A stretch of 64,000 bases of DNA from CALAYL01 sp964398475 (GTDB lineage Bacteria; Bacteroidota; Bacteroidia; Chitinophagales; LD1): NCBI GenBank assembly GCA_964398475.1, contig CAYNMP010000003.1, positions 1-64,000 on the forward strand, read 5' to 3'. Numbering within the stretch: the first letter of the stretch is position 1; each line of letters starts with the position of its first letter. The translations under genes and the position numbers were made by a program. Under the pieces are notes generated by a model that worked only from the letters and a program-made list of their open reading frames with translations, did not search any database and was not told where the DNA came from. Shown here one piece after another: positions 26,464-35,346 of this stretch.

Positions 26464-27375
26464 ATGAGAAAGGTTTTTCACGACCCTGCTTTACAGAAAC
26501 AATTTGACAAGGATGGTTATGTTAGCCTGCCTTTTATTTCACAAGAGAAAGTAGAATTACTGAAACAGGCTTTCTTCGATACCTTACCGAAAAGTGGTGG
26601 TCAGTTAGGTGCTGACGATGTTAAAAACGGACATACTATCACCTACGATTTTACCTTTATCGATAAAAATCCGGAATACAAAAAGTTAGTATTCGACATT
26701 ATCGTAAAACAATTTGAACAAGAATACAATAACGTATTAGCTGATTATAAACCAATTATTGCCAATTTTATTCGCAAAAAAACAGACGGTGGCGAAGTGC
26801 CATTGCATCAAAATTGGGCATTTGTGGAAGAAACGAAATATACCTCCGTTTCTATTTGGTGTCCATTGGTAGACAGTACCATTGAAAACGGCACACTACA
26901 AGTTGTTCCTGGAAGTCACAAGCGATTTGGACTACAACGCGGGCCCAAAGTGCCTTGGGAGTTAGAAGGCATAAAAAATGAAATCATCAACGATTATCTT
27001 GTTCCGTTAGAAACGAAAGCAGGAGATTGTGTAATTTTAGATGATAGTATTGTGCATTATACAGCCATCAACAAAACGCCAGGTTTGCGATTAACAATTC
27101 AATTGATTTTGATTCCGGCAGATACCTATTCACTACATTACGATTTAAAATCTTCTAACGATGGCGAGGTAAGTGTTTTGGAAGTAGATCATGACTTTTA
27201 CATGAAGTTCAATCCTTGGATGGAACCGAGCAATGTGAAAACAATTCGAAAAGAGAAGTTTGAATTTAAACCCATATCAACTTCCGAATTTGAAGCAAGA
27301 ATGAAAGAACCTAAAATTGACGAAACCACAGGACTGTTCGCTAAAATCAAAAAACTATTTTTGGCGGAAGCTTAA
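26464..27375 (+). CDS. PhyH-family oxygenase paralogue 1, altered iron site (HQN)
   Basis: The 303-aa protein belongs to the phytanoyl-CoA dioxygenase (PhyH) family of Fe(II)/2-oxoglutarate enzymes. The family start F-D-K-D-G-Y-V-S-L-P-F is at about residue 18. The iron motif, H-x-D in its five relatives here, reads H115-Q-N117 (codon AAT at 26812). The distal His198 (S-I-V-H-Y) and the 2-oxoglutarate Arg209 are intact. It ends in a basic amphipathic tail, L-F-A-K-I-K-K-L-F. It is first of four tandem paralogues, 18 bp before the next. It may be inactive, a partner subunit or a changed catalyst; the sequence cannot decide. Confidence 0.85.
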   Translation: MRKVFHDPALQKQFDKDGYVSLPFISQEKVELLKQAFFDTLPKSGGQLGADDVKNGHTITYDFTFIDKNPEYKKLVFDIIVKQFEQEYNNVLADYKPIIANFIRKKTDGGEVPLHQNWAFVEETKYTSVSIWCPLVDSTIENGTLQVVPGSHKRFGLQRGPKVPWELEGIKNEIINDYLVPLETKAGDCVILDDSIVHYTAINKTPGLRLTIQLILIPADTYSLHYDLKSSNDGEVSVLEVDHDFYMKFNPWMEPSNVKTIRKEKFEFKPISTSEFEARMKEPKIDETTGLFAKIKKLFLAEA

Positions 27376-27393
27376 TCTATAAATCACAATACT

Positions 27394-28362
27394 ATGTTTC
27401 AGTTTCCAGCACAAATGATGCGCGTTTTTAAAGATGAGCAAATGCAAGCAGCTTTCGAACGTGATGGCTTTGTGATTGTAGACTTCTACACGAAAGCAGA
27501 AGTTGCGGAATTAGAGCAACTGTATTATGATTTGCACCCGGTTGAAGAAAAAGGATTTTATCCGAGTACTTTTTCGAAAGACAAAAAATACAGACAAACG
27601 GCAGATGAAGAAGTAAGACGTGTAGGGTCTAGATGGATGAATGAAAATCTGCAAGATTTTAAAACAATGTGTGGAAGCTTTATTGTAAAGTATCCAGGAC
27701 CGGATAGCACAATGTGTGTACACCAAGATATGACATTGGTGGATGAAACTAAATTTACGGGAATCAATATTTGGTGCCCATTGATAGATTTATCGGATGA
27801 AAACGGAGTGATTCAAGTACTCAAAGGAAGTCACAGAATTATACCTACTTACCGAGGTGCAACTGTTCCTTGTTTGTATGGTAGCATGAAAGACGAAGAT
27901 ATTGTTCCCTATTTAGCGCCAGTGTATTTAAAAGCCGGACAAGCTGTAATTTTCGACCAGAGTATTATTCATTATTCGGCCGCTAATCTTTCCGATAAAA
28001 TTAGAATTACTACAAACATTTATTTCACACATAAAGATGCTGATTTTAGAATTGCCTACTACAACAAAGATGCGCATGGCGACAAAGTAGAACTGTTTAA
28101 AGAAGATGATTCTTTCATGACCGACTTCGAACAGTTTGGCGACAACATTTTCGACAAACCAAAAATTGGGAAAAGTATAGGATTATTCGATTACAATTTC
28201 CCAAAGTTAGATGCGGTTTGGCTTGCGAATCTTTATCCTGAAAAAGCAAAAGAACTAAAAGCAAAACAAGAGGCATTAACTACAGTATTCGATCCACAAC
28301 CAGAACAGAAATCAGAAAAAAAATCCTTTCTCAAACGACTTTTCGAAACAATAGCGAACTAA
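27394..28362 (+). CDS. PhyH-family Fe(II)/2-oxoglutarate oxygenase, paralogue 2
   Basis: The 322-aa protein has a short N-terminal extension and then the family start F-E-R-D-G-F-V-I-V-D-F. The iron triad is complete: H110-Q-D112 and the distal His in S-I-I-H-Y, with the 2-oxoglutarate Arg in D-K-I-R. W-C-P-L-I-D and G-S-H-R are the usual core strands. A Pro/Gln/Glu-Lys linker leads to a C-terminal basic helix, S-F-L-K-R-L-F. The stop and the next start share one base (TAATG), so translation is coupled. The substrate is unknown; the locus points to a sugar, lipid or prenyl part of an envelope glycan. Confidence 0.9.
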   Translation: MFQFPAQMMRVFKDEQMQAAFERDGFVIVDFYTKAEVAELEQLYYDLHPVEEKGFYPSTFSKDKKYRQTADEEVRRVGSRWMNENLQDFKTMCGSFIVKYPGPDSTMCVHQDMTLVDETKFTGINIWCPLIDLSDENGVIQVLKGSHRIIPTYRGATVPCLYGSMKDEDIVPYLAPVYLKAGQAVIFDQSIIHYSAANLSDKIRITTNIYFTHKDADFRIAYYNKDAHGDKVELFKEDDSFMTDFEQFGDNIFDKPKIGKSIGLFDYNFPKLDAVWLANLYPEKAKELKAKQEALTTVFDPQPEQKSEKKSFLKRLFETIAN

Positions 28363-29345
28363 TGGTAGAACCAATTTTTCAAGACCCTGAACTGCAAGCG
28401 AAATTCGAATCGCAAGGCTATGTAAAAATTCCATTTTTAACGCAAGACGAAGTTGCGCACCTCGTAAATTTGTTTTGGGAATTACATCCAACCCTTGACA
28501 CCAAAGGGTTTCAATCGAGCAGCTATTCGAACGATTATTCCTATAAAAAAAAGGCTAGCGATTTAGTTACAGCAGTTTTCAAACCACATTACGAAAAGAT
28601 TTTCAAAAATTACAGAGCATTTGGTTCAGCATACTTATACAAACAACCCGACACCTATTCAGAGTTACCTGTGCATCAAGACTGGACAATTGTAGACGAA
28701 GAACAATATGTTGCTTTAAATATATGGGTACCACTTATTGATGTAACTTCTTTTAATGGAGCATTACATGTAATGCCCGGAAGTCATTATGGTGTTTTGA
28801 AACCCTTGCGCTGTCCTACGTTGCCGATGTTCTTTGACGGTTATGAACAACTGATGATCGCCAATTCCATTCCAATGGAAGTGAAAGCAGGTGAGGCTGT
28901 TGTATTGAATCAAAGTATTGTGCATTATTCTCCGCCAAACAAAAGTGATAAAATTAGAATTGCCATTACCTCAGGGGTGATGAGTGCTACACCTAAGATG
29001 AATTTTCATTACTGTCCCGATCGTTCGAAAAATGAAGTCGAGGTATTTGAAATGGAAGATGATTTTTTAATCAGCTTTGAAAATTTTTACGAAGCGATTT
29101 TAAAACGTCCGCTCATGGGAAAAAGTTTAGGAATGAAACCTTACAACATCCCACTCCTAAACGAATCGGAACTGCACGAGATGCTTATAAAAATGAAAGA
29201 ACGTGCTGGACTACCACCTATTTTAGTGGAGTCAACACCGGTTAAAAACAATATTGTAGTTGAAGAAAAAATAAACTTAGAACCTACTCCTAAAGTCGAG
29301 CCAACGTTAATTCAACGCATCGCTTCATTTTTCCAAACACATTAA
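28362..29345 (+). CDS. PhyH-family Fe(II)/2-oxoglutarate oxygenase, paralogue 3
   Basis: The 327-aa protein begins with the clear family start F-Q-D-P-E-L-Q-A-K-F-E-S-Q-G-Y-V. The triad is H105-Q-D107 and the distal His in S-I-V-H-Y, with Arg in D-K-I-R. The C-terminal linker is the longest of the set, about 40 residues rich in Pro, Glu, Val and Lys, and ends in T-L-I-Q-R-I-A-S-F-F. It follows paralogue 2 with overlapping stop/start and precedes paralogue 4 by 8 bp. It is an intact enzyme of unknown substrate. Confidence 0.9.
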   Translation: MVEPIFQDPELQAKFESQGYVKIPFLTQDEVAHLVNLFWELHPTLDTKGFQSSSYSNDYSYKKKASDLVTAVFKPHYEKIFKNYRAFGSAYLYKQPDTYSELPVHQDWTIVDEEQYVALNIWVPLIDVTSFNGALHVMPGSHYGVLKPLRCPTLPMFFDGYEQLMIANSIPMEVKAGEAVVLNQSIVHYSPPNKSDKIRIAITSGVMSATPKMNFHYCPDRSKNEVEVFEMEDDFLISFENFYEAILKRPLMGKSLGMKPYNIPLLNESELHEMLIKMKERAGLPPILVESTPVKNNIVVEEKINLEPTPKVEPTLIQRIASFFQTH

Positions 29346-29353
29346 GCACAGAT

Positions 29354-30253
29354 ATGATTCCTGTTTTAAAAGATTCCGAACTAGAAGCACAGTTGGCCAA
29401 AGAAGGATTTGTGGTATTACCATTTTTGAATGAAACTGAAGTGGCATATCTGGTAGACTTATATAACACGCATCATACCGATTCGAAAGAAGGCTTGTAT
29501 GCTACAGCGCATTCATCGGATCGCGATTTCAAAATGAAGTTGAATGTTGAAATTCTAAAACAATTTGAACGAGCTATCGAACACTATTTTTTGAACTGCC
29601 GTCCCCTGGGTGGATCTTACATAACGAAATATAAAGGTCAAAACGGATCTTTACTTCCACATCAAGATTGGTCGATAGTAGATGAAGAACAATTCCGCTC
29701 TTTTAATATTTGGATTCCATTGGTTGATACAACAGAGGAGAATGGAGCTATTTGTGTTTTACCACACAGCCATACACTATTAAAGAGTTTTAGAGGAGTG
29801 AATGTGCCTGATCCTTTTTATAAAATCAGTGATTATACTTGGAAGTATCACCAAACGTTGAACATGAAGGCAGGTGAAGCATTGCTCTACGACCATAGGT
29901 TGCTGCATGCATCAGGCATTAATCAAACGGAACAGCCTCGATTAGCAGTAGTGTTTGGCATTATTCCGGAAAAGGCTGAAATGCGTTATCACTTCATAGA
30001 GAACGGTGTAATTTCAGAATACGAAAGCAACTTAGATTTCTTCTTCAACTTCGATATTCTTAAAGGACCACAAGGATTAAAAAAATTAAGAGACTTAGAA
30101 TACACAGTAAATCCTTTAACAGAAGAAGACTTCGATTATCTTTATTTGGGTATTGAAAAGAAAAAATCAACGCCTATTGAAGCACCTGTAGCACAACCCC
30201 TCACCCCTTCAACAGAAGGCCTTTGGGGGAAGTTAAAACGACTATTTTCGTAA
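29354..30253 (+). CDS. PhyH-family Fe(II)/2-oxoglutarate oxygenase, paralogue 4
   Basis: The 299-aa protein has L-A-K-E-G-F-V-V-L-P-F near residue 15, the iron motif H103-Q-D105 (L-P-H-Q-D-W-S), a distal His in L-L-H-A-S and the Arg in Q-P-R-L-A. After residue 262 the sequence changes to a Lys/Pro/Thr linker and ends in G-L-W-G-K-L-K-R-L-F-S, the clearest of the basic amphipathic tails. It is the last of the tandem four and is followed after 26 bp by the membrane-anchored methyltransferase. Confidence 0.9.
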   Translation: MIPVLKDSELEAQLAKEGFVVLPFLNETEVAYLVDLYNTHHTDSKEGLYATAHSSDRDFKMKLNVEILKQFERAIEHYFLNCRPLGGSYITKYKGQNGSLLPHQDWSIVDEEQFRSFNIWIPLVDTTEENGAICVLPHSHTLLKSFRGVNVPDPFYKISDYTWKYHQTLNMKAGEALLYDHRLLHASGINQTEQPRLAVVFGIIPEKAEMRYHFIENGVISEYESNLDFFFNFDILKGPQGLKKLRDLEYTVNPLTEEDFDYLYLGIEKKKSTPIEAPVAQPLTPSTEGLWGKLKRLFS

Positions 30254-30279
30254 TTCGACTTTTCTTTTGATATTGCTTT

Positions 30280-31263
30280 ATGATATATATACTGATTACA
30301 GTTTTTTTTATTGGTGTTGCCGTTGTTACATTCCTATTGTTGCAGAAAACAAGAAATACAAACACCGCAAATATTGAAAAAACAGAGCTTGTTAACACTA
30401 CCTCTCCAGAAAAAGTTAAGGCTTTTTACAATCAATACAATGATAAATTTTTAGAAGTGTATGGTGACGTTATTCAGGCATTCCGTACAACAGATGTAAG
30501 TAAATTACTGGATTACGAAATTGCCAGCATGGAGTTGAAACCCGGCATGAACATTTGTGATGCAGGTTGTGGAGTATGCGGACCCGCTCTATATTTTGCT
30601 GAGCAATGTGATGTTACTGTGAGTGCAGTTACCATTTCAGAAGTTCAATTGGAAGAAGCAAAAAAAAGAATAACTAAAAAAGGACTCAACAACAAAGTAA
30701 ATGTTCATTTGGGTGACTATCACCAACTTCCATCACTTTTTGCAAAAGACACTTTTGATGTAGTCTACTTTTTGGAATCTTTCGGACATTCCAACAATCA
30801 CAGTAAAGCTATTGATGCAGCTTGGGACGTTTTGAAACCTGGGGGAACATTATATATCAAAGATTTGTTCCGAAAAATTGCTGTGATTGAGGAGCACCAA
30901 CAAAAAATTGATTACGAAATTGGCAGAATCAATGATGCTTATAAATACAATGTTGCTGATTTATACAAAGTATTGGATTCCATGCGTAGAAAGGGTTTTG
31001 CGATATGCTTTGTAAAAACTATTGATTTGAAGTTAGAAGATTTTGAAAACCTTACCATCTCTAACGATTTTCAAGAGCTCACCGGTATTGCAAAAATCGA
31101 GAATTGGGAAGAATACATTTTTCCAGTTGACTTCTTTGAAATCAAATGCTATAAACCACAACACGAACTTCAATATGGGCTTGACAAATACTTCCTTCAA
31201 AACATGTATTGGATGCAAGTGCACAAAAAGCAACAAAACGAGTTAGACTACGGAAAACTATAA
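30280..31263 (+). CDS. Membrane-anchored SAM-dependent methyltransferase
   Basis: The 327-aa protein has an N-terminal membrane helix (residues 2-20) and then a class I methyltransferase domain (about 45-220). Motif I is C-D-A-G-C-G-V-C-G-P near residue 92, followed by a post-I acidic region and the P-G-G-T-L-Y-I-K-D strand. The closest families by eye are cyclopropane/ubiquinone-type small-molecule methyltransferases. The membrane helix suggests a lipid-linked or membrane-bound substrate. It closes the four-oxygenase operon. Its last codon and stop overlap the end of the convergent ABC ATPase gene by 6 bp. Methyl capping of the exported chain is possible. Confidence 0.82.
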   Translation: MIYILITVFFIGVAVVTFLLLQKTRNTNTANIEKTELVNTTSPEKVKAFYNQYNDKFLEVYGDVIQAFRTTDVSKLLDYEIASMELKPGMNICDAGCGVCGPALYFAEQCDVTVSAVTISEVQLEEAKKRITKKGLNNKVNVHLGDYHQLPSLFAKDTFDVVYFLESFGHSNNHSKAIDAAWDVLKPGGTLYIKDLFRKIAVIEEHQQKIDYEIGRINDAYKYNVADLYKVLDSMRRKGFAICFVKTIDLKLEDFENLTISNDFQELTGIAKIENWEEYIFPVDFFEIKCYKPQHELQYGLDKYFLQNMYWMQVHKKQQNELDYGKL

Positions 31264-32547
31264 TCCATTTTCTTGTTCTACCTTCCACTCCAACCGCTTA
31301 AGCAAAGGAGATGGAAGTCCACCCCAAACGGCTTTGGCTATCCATTCGTCTTTTACTATTTCGAACGTATAAAACTGAAACGGGATTGGCACTTCCTTTC
31401 CATCGCGCCCGATAACCAGGGTATGCTTGTATGTTCCGCTATTGAAAAAATAGGGCTCGTAAAAACTTGTATACACATAAGTACCCGATGGCTGAGGTTG
31501 ATGTACTTCACCTTCGCGAAATGCAGGTGCATCGGTTGTAATCCATATCCCGAATAAATCCAATATTTTCGAACCTAATTGCAGATAACCTTCATCACAT
31601 TTCTTTTCAATTACATACTCGATTTCGATAGGATCACTAATGTAAATGGCCGCATTATGAGCTTTGTTACTTGCTTTCACGCGAACAGAAATTAATCGAA
31701 AGAAATCATTCTGCGGAGTAAGACTATTGTTTAAATCAAACTGAATTCTACCGGCTTCGTCTTTAGCAGTAAATGACGACAATTCTATTGTAGCGTTTTG
31801 TTTATTCAGCGCTATAAGATAATCAGCAAAAACCAATTTCGGATCTCCTTGTGCAGCAATTTTCCCTTCGCGTATCAATACACATCTGGTACAAAATTCG
31901 ATGACTTCAGATGGATTGTGACTTACAATAACAACCGTTTTCCCGCTTCGAGCCAATGCAGAAATTTTCTGCTTTGCTTTTTCATGAAAGGCAGCATCTC
32001 CAACAGCCAAAACTTCATCTAGCAATAATATATCGGCATCTAAGTGGCTGAATACAGAAAAAGCCAAACGCAAATACATTCCGTTTGAATAATTTTTTAC
32101 CGGCTCATCTATAAACTCGCCAATGCCACTAAAATCAAGAATTTCAGCAAATACAGCATCAATTTTCTGTTTAGACATCCCTAATAAGCTGCCATTTAAA
32201 TACACATTCTCTTTACCCGTCAAATCGGGGTGAAAACCTGCGCCAATACCAAGAATCGAACAAATCGTTCCATCTATTGCAATGGAGCCTGAGGTAGGTG
32301 GAATAATATTGCTTAATATCTGTAATAAAGTACTTTTCCCTGAACCGTTCCTGCCAATTATTCCCAATACTTCTCCTTTCTGTATTTCAAGCGAAATATC
32401 TGTCAAAACATGATGCATATCCACTTTCCGAGACCCGAACACATCTTTTAATGCAAGCATAATACTGCTTTGAATGCTGCCACTTTTCACATGACGCAGT
32501 TCGTATGATTTGCTTAGGTGCTCAATTTTGATTGCCGGTTTTGTCAC
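31258..32547 (-). CDS. ABC exporter ATPase with C-terminal glycan-binding domain (Wzt-like)
   Basis: The 429-aa protein has a full nucleotide-binding domain: Walker A G-R-N-G-S-G-K-S-T (65-73), signature Y-S-N-G-M near residue 156, and Walker B I-L-L-L-D-E with A-V-G-D. After about residue 250 comes a beta-rich extension of about 180 residues, as in Wzt and TagH-like exporters where this domain reads the modified end of the polysaccharide. The start is GTG at 32547. It is the last gene of the minus-strand operon (oxygenase 6, oxygenase 5, permease, ATPase). The extension implies that a terminal modification is the export signal. Confidence 0.9.
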   Translation of the reverse strand: MTKPAIKIEHLSKSYELRHVKSGSIQSSIMLALKDVFGSRKVDMHHVLTDISLEIQKGEVLGIIGRNGSGKSTLLQILSNIIPPTSGSIAIDGTICSILGIGAGFHPDLTGKENVYLNGSLLGMSKQKIDAVFAEILDFSGIGEFIDEPVKNYSNGMYLRLAFSVFSHLDADILLLDEVLAVGDAAFHEKAKQKISALARSGKTVVIVSHNPSEVIEFCTRCVLIREGKIAAQGDPKLVFADYLIALNKQNATIELSSFTAKDEAGRIQFDLNNSLTPQNDFFRLISVRVKASNKAHNAAIYISDPIEIEYVIEKKCDEGYLQLGSKILDLFGIWITTDAPAFREGEVHQPQPSGTYVYTSFYEPYFFNSGTYKHTLVIGRDGKEVPIPFQFYTFEIVKDEWIAKAVWGGLPSPLLKRLEWKVEQENGL

Positions 32548-32562
32548 GTTCTATTATTTCCT

Positions 32563-33378
32563 TTAAATAAGTTCTGCTACATATCGTTCCACCTTTTTGA
32601 AATACATCAAACCGGTCACAAACAACAAAAGCATAAACAAAAAGATATAAATATATTGAATAGAAGGACAAGCTTCACCTAACAACACATAGCGGTAACC
32701 ATCTAAAACACCTGCCATAGGATTTAAATAGGTTAACCAAAAATAACGTTCCGGAATAATTGAACCCGGATAAAAAACCGGTGTAAGCCAGATACTGAAA
32801 TTAATCATGTAAGGCACAATGTGATGCAGATCACGATTTCGAATGGTAAGTGCATTTATCCATATAGTAATACATAACCCAACAAGAATATTCATAACAA
32901 TTACTACCGGCAAAAACACAATTGACCAAGATAATGGATGGGCAAAAACGAGCATTAGCAATAGCATTACAGCTAACGATATTAAGAATTCGATAAGCCC
33001 TACTACCACTTTAGACAAAGGCAAAATAAATTTGGGGAAATAGATTTTTTGAATCAGGGTTTGATTTTGAATGAGAGATGTGCTTGCTCCATTTAAAATA
33101 AACGAAAAATAATTCCATCCGAGCATACCGGAAAAAGCGAAGAGCGGATAAGGAGAATGCATCCCCTTAATTTGAATAAGTTTATCGAAAAACAAAGTAA
33201 ATACTAACATTCCGGCCAATGGTTGCAAAGCCGACCACAGAATACCAAATTTAGCTTGTGCGTATTTTACTTTCAATTCACGTGATGCCAACACAATTAC
33301 TAAATAACGATAGCTCCATACTTTTTTTAAATAAGTGAAAAGCGAATCTTCTTTAGCTTGAATGTATTGAATTGCCAT
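32563..33378 (-). CDS. ABC-2 type exporter permease (Wzm-like)
   Basis: The 271-aa inner-membrane protein has six hydrophobic segments and the ABC-2 polysaccharide-exporter features: the N-terminal Y-R-Y-L-V-I-V-L-A-S-R-E-L-K-V-K-Y interface helix, F-G-I-L-W-S-A-L-Q-P, and L-T-P-V-F-Y-P near residue 205. With the Wzt-like ATPase 15 bp downstream it forms the transporter that moves a lipid-linked polysaccharide or related polymer across the inner membrane. Its position after two oxygenase genes ties oxidation to export. Confidence 0.9.
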   Translation of the reverse strand: MAIQYIQAKEDSLFTYLKKVWSYRYLVIVLASRELKVKYAQAKFGILWSALQPLAGMLVFTLFFDKLIQIKGMHSPYPLFAFSGMLGWNYFSFILNGASTSLIQNQTLIQKIYFPKFILPLSKVVVGLIEFLISLAVMLLLMLVFAHPLSWSIVFLPVVIVMNILVGLCITIWINALTIRNRDLHHIVPYMINFSIWLTPVFYPGSIIPERYFWLTYLNPMAGVLDGYRYVLLGEACPSIQYIYIFLFMLLLFVTGLMYFKKVERYVAELI

Positions 33379-33400
33379 GAATCTTTGATTAGCGTTGCAT

Positions 33401-34246
33401 TTAATGACTGATGGCTTCCAAAACCTCTTCTATGGTTACAGGATTATTGACATATGATTCTAAGACTTCATATCCTTTATCAGTAGGCGCTTTCACCATT
33501 GAATCTTCACGAAGACGTTCATACCGGTAGGTGAAATCATCGTCAGGATGATGAACTTCCAACGCTAATCCCGGTTCGGGCTGATGATAGATTTGGAACG
33601 ATGCCTCTTGAGGTAAAATAGCCGATTGAATAACAATGCGCTCCATATTACTTTGGTTAGCGGGTGAGCCGTGAATAGTATTCAAAAAGAAAAGCAATGC
33701 TTCGCCTGCTTTCATAGAAAAAACAGTTGAGCGCATTTTCAACTCTTCCAAAATTGGGTTGTAATTCGGGAACAAATAGCCTGCTCCGCGCACAGGGCGA
33801 TTAATATTATGGCTTTTTTTCAATATCCACATAGCACCATTGGTTTCATCCACATCTTGCAGCGGCACCCAAATATTAAAGGAGGTATATTTTGACTCAT
33901 CAACAATACTCCAATCTTGATGCACAGGAAATGTTGTTTCCTCACCCTTGAGCTTTACAATGAATTGTTGATTTACGGCTCTATAGTTTTTGAAATTTCG
34001 CTCACAAGCTGCGGATAAGATACGTTCTAGGTTTTCCTTTATCGTTAACTTATAATTCAAATCAGGCGACCAAATTGTCATGTGGATTCCATCGTACAAC
34101 GCAGGGGGATTTTGGCCTCCATGCAAATCTTTATAAAATGTTTGTACTTCATTCAACTCTTCAGGGGTTAAAAATGGAATGCGCACCACTCCTTCTTGCT
34201 GCATTTGGGCTTCGAGTGCAGAATCTTTCAGTAAGCTGCTTTTCAT
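33401..34246 (-). CDS. PhyH-family Fe(II)/2-oxoglutarate oxygenase, paralogue 5 (no C-terminal tail)
   Basis: From the ATG at 34246 the protein is 281 aa and starts like its relatives (L-L-K-D-S-A-L-E-A-Q). The frame opens at a TTG seven codons earlier. The triad is H109-Q-D111 (P-V-H-Q-D-W-S) and the distal His in T-I-H-G-S, with Arg in E-R-I-V. It ends at I-E-E-V-L-E-A-I-S-H and lacks the linker and basic tail seen in the other five. It lies between oxygenase 6 and the Wzm-like permease (22 bp gap), so it may depend on the transporter or on a partner for its location. Confidence 0.88.
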   Translation of the reverse strand: MKSSLLKDSALEAQMQQEGVVRIPFLTPEELNEVQTFYKDLHGGQNPPALYDGIHMTIWSPDLNYKLTIKENLERILSAACERNFKNYRAVNQQFIVKLKGEETTFPVHQDWSIVDESKYTSFNIWVPLQDVDETNGAMWILKKSHNINRPVRGAGYLFPNYNPILEELKMRSTVFSMKAGEALLFFLNTIHGSPANQSNMERIVIQSAILPQEASFQIYHQPEPGLALEVHHPDDDFTYRYERLREDSMVKAPTDKGYEVLESYVNNPVTIEEVLEAISH

Positions 34247-34287
34247 TTTATTTCGAATTTTATACAATCAATTTATTCGGCATCGCG

Positions 34288-35325
34288 TTATGCCGCAAAT
34301 ATTTTTTTCAATTTCTCCAAAAACCCAACCGCTCTTTCCGGCTGAGGGGCTTCAACAGATGGAATTTCCATAGCAACATTATGTGCACTCAGTGGTTCTA
34401 CAATCATATTACAGTCAGTATGCCCATCTTCGCTTAAATAGTTAACTGGTTTAATTCCATGCTCAGCACACAATGCCGTAAACTCAGCTTCCGTTATTTT
34501 CGACCATTCATCTTCAACTAATGCAACAGTTTCACCTGTTTTCGGACGAGCATGACAATCAACCAAAAAATTCGGATTTGTGAGCAAGTAATCGTCATCA
34601 TGTTGTATTACTTCAATTTTTGCATTCGGTATTGCCGGATCCTTCCAACAGGTTTGCAATTTTGCTTCAGTTGGAAATAAACCAGAAATAACCACTACGC
34701 GCTCTTTACCGGAAAGATTTTGCATAGAGTTATGTACAATACGATTGTCGAAAACCAATATATCTCCTGCTTTCATAAACAATGGCTGTAAATATCTACG
34801 AACAGCGAAGTGAATATCATCGTATGGCGCAGGGAATGAAATACTACGATATGGTGAAAACATTTTATGACTTCCGGGCATGACACACATGGCTCCATTA
34901 TCTGCCGTAATATCCTCTAACGGAATCCACAAACTTAAAGGAGAATACTTAAATTCATCCAAGCCTGTTGTATCTTGATGTACATAAAACTCACTTCGTG
35001 GTCCTGATGCTTTTACTATGTATGAATTCAACATCATCTTGTAATCCCCTAACCATTGATCGAGATATGGTTTTAGAATTGCTCCTATTTCGTCATGCAT
35101 TTTTCTTCGGTACACAAGATCTTGCGAATAGACACTATAAAACATACCCCCTTCACCATTTTCAAAATGATGTGTGGCGGCAAAAAGTGATTGCAATGCT
35201 TCTAATGATGATTCACTTAAACGACCATGAACCGAAAATCCATCTGTATCAATTCGTTCGCGGAGCGCTGAATCGGAAATATAGTGGTGTGCAACGGGTT
35301 GCCATGTTGTTTTACTACTTATCAT
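34288..35325 (-). CDS. PhyH-family Fe(II)/2-oxoglutarate oxygenase, paralogue 6
   Basis: The 345-aa protein is the most divergent of the six. The family start is I-D-T-D-G-F-S-V-H-G, the iron motif is H116-Q-D118 (Y-V-H-Q-D-T-T), and the distal His lies in I-V-H-N-S with Arg in E-R-V-V. An extra C-terminal block of about 30 residues (H-G-I-K-P-V-N-Y and after) precedes a Pro/Glu linker and the tail G-F-L-E-K-L-K-K-I-F-A-A. It heads the minus-strand operon leading to the exporter. The 72-bp gap to the UbiA gene holds both promoters. Confidence 0.88.
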   Translation of the reverse strand: MISSKTTWQPVAHHYISDSALRERIDTDGFSVHGRLSESSLEALQSLFAATHHFENGEGGMFYSVYSQDLVYRRKMHDEIGAILKPYLDQWLGDYKMMLNSYIVKASGPRSEFYVHQDTTGLDEFKYSPLSLWIPLEDITADNGAMCVMPGSHKMFSPYRSISFPAPYDDIHFAVRRYLQPLFMKAGDILVFDNRIVHNSMQNLSGKERVVVISGLFPTEAKLQTCWKDPAIPNAKIEVIQHDDDYLLTNPNFLVDCHARPKTGETVALVEDEWSKITEAEFTALCAEHGIKPVNYLSEDGHTDCNMIVEPLSAHNVAMEIPSVEAPQPERAVGFLEKLKKIFAA

Positions 35326-35346
35326 ACCCGAAATTTAGTTTACTTA

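Noticed and set aside
34247..34267. TTG start seven codons upstream for oxygenase 5
   Set aside because: The other paralogues start near L-K-D-S-x-L-E-A-Q, which fits the ATG at 34246.
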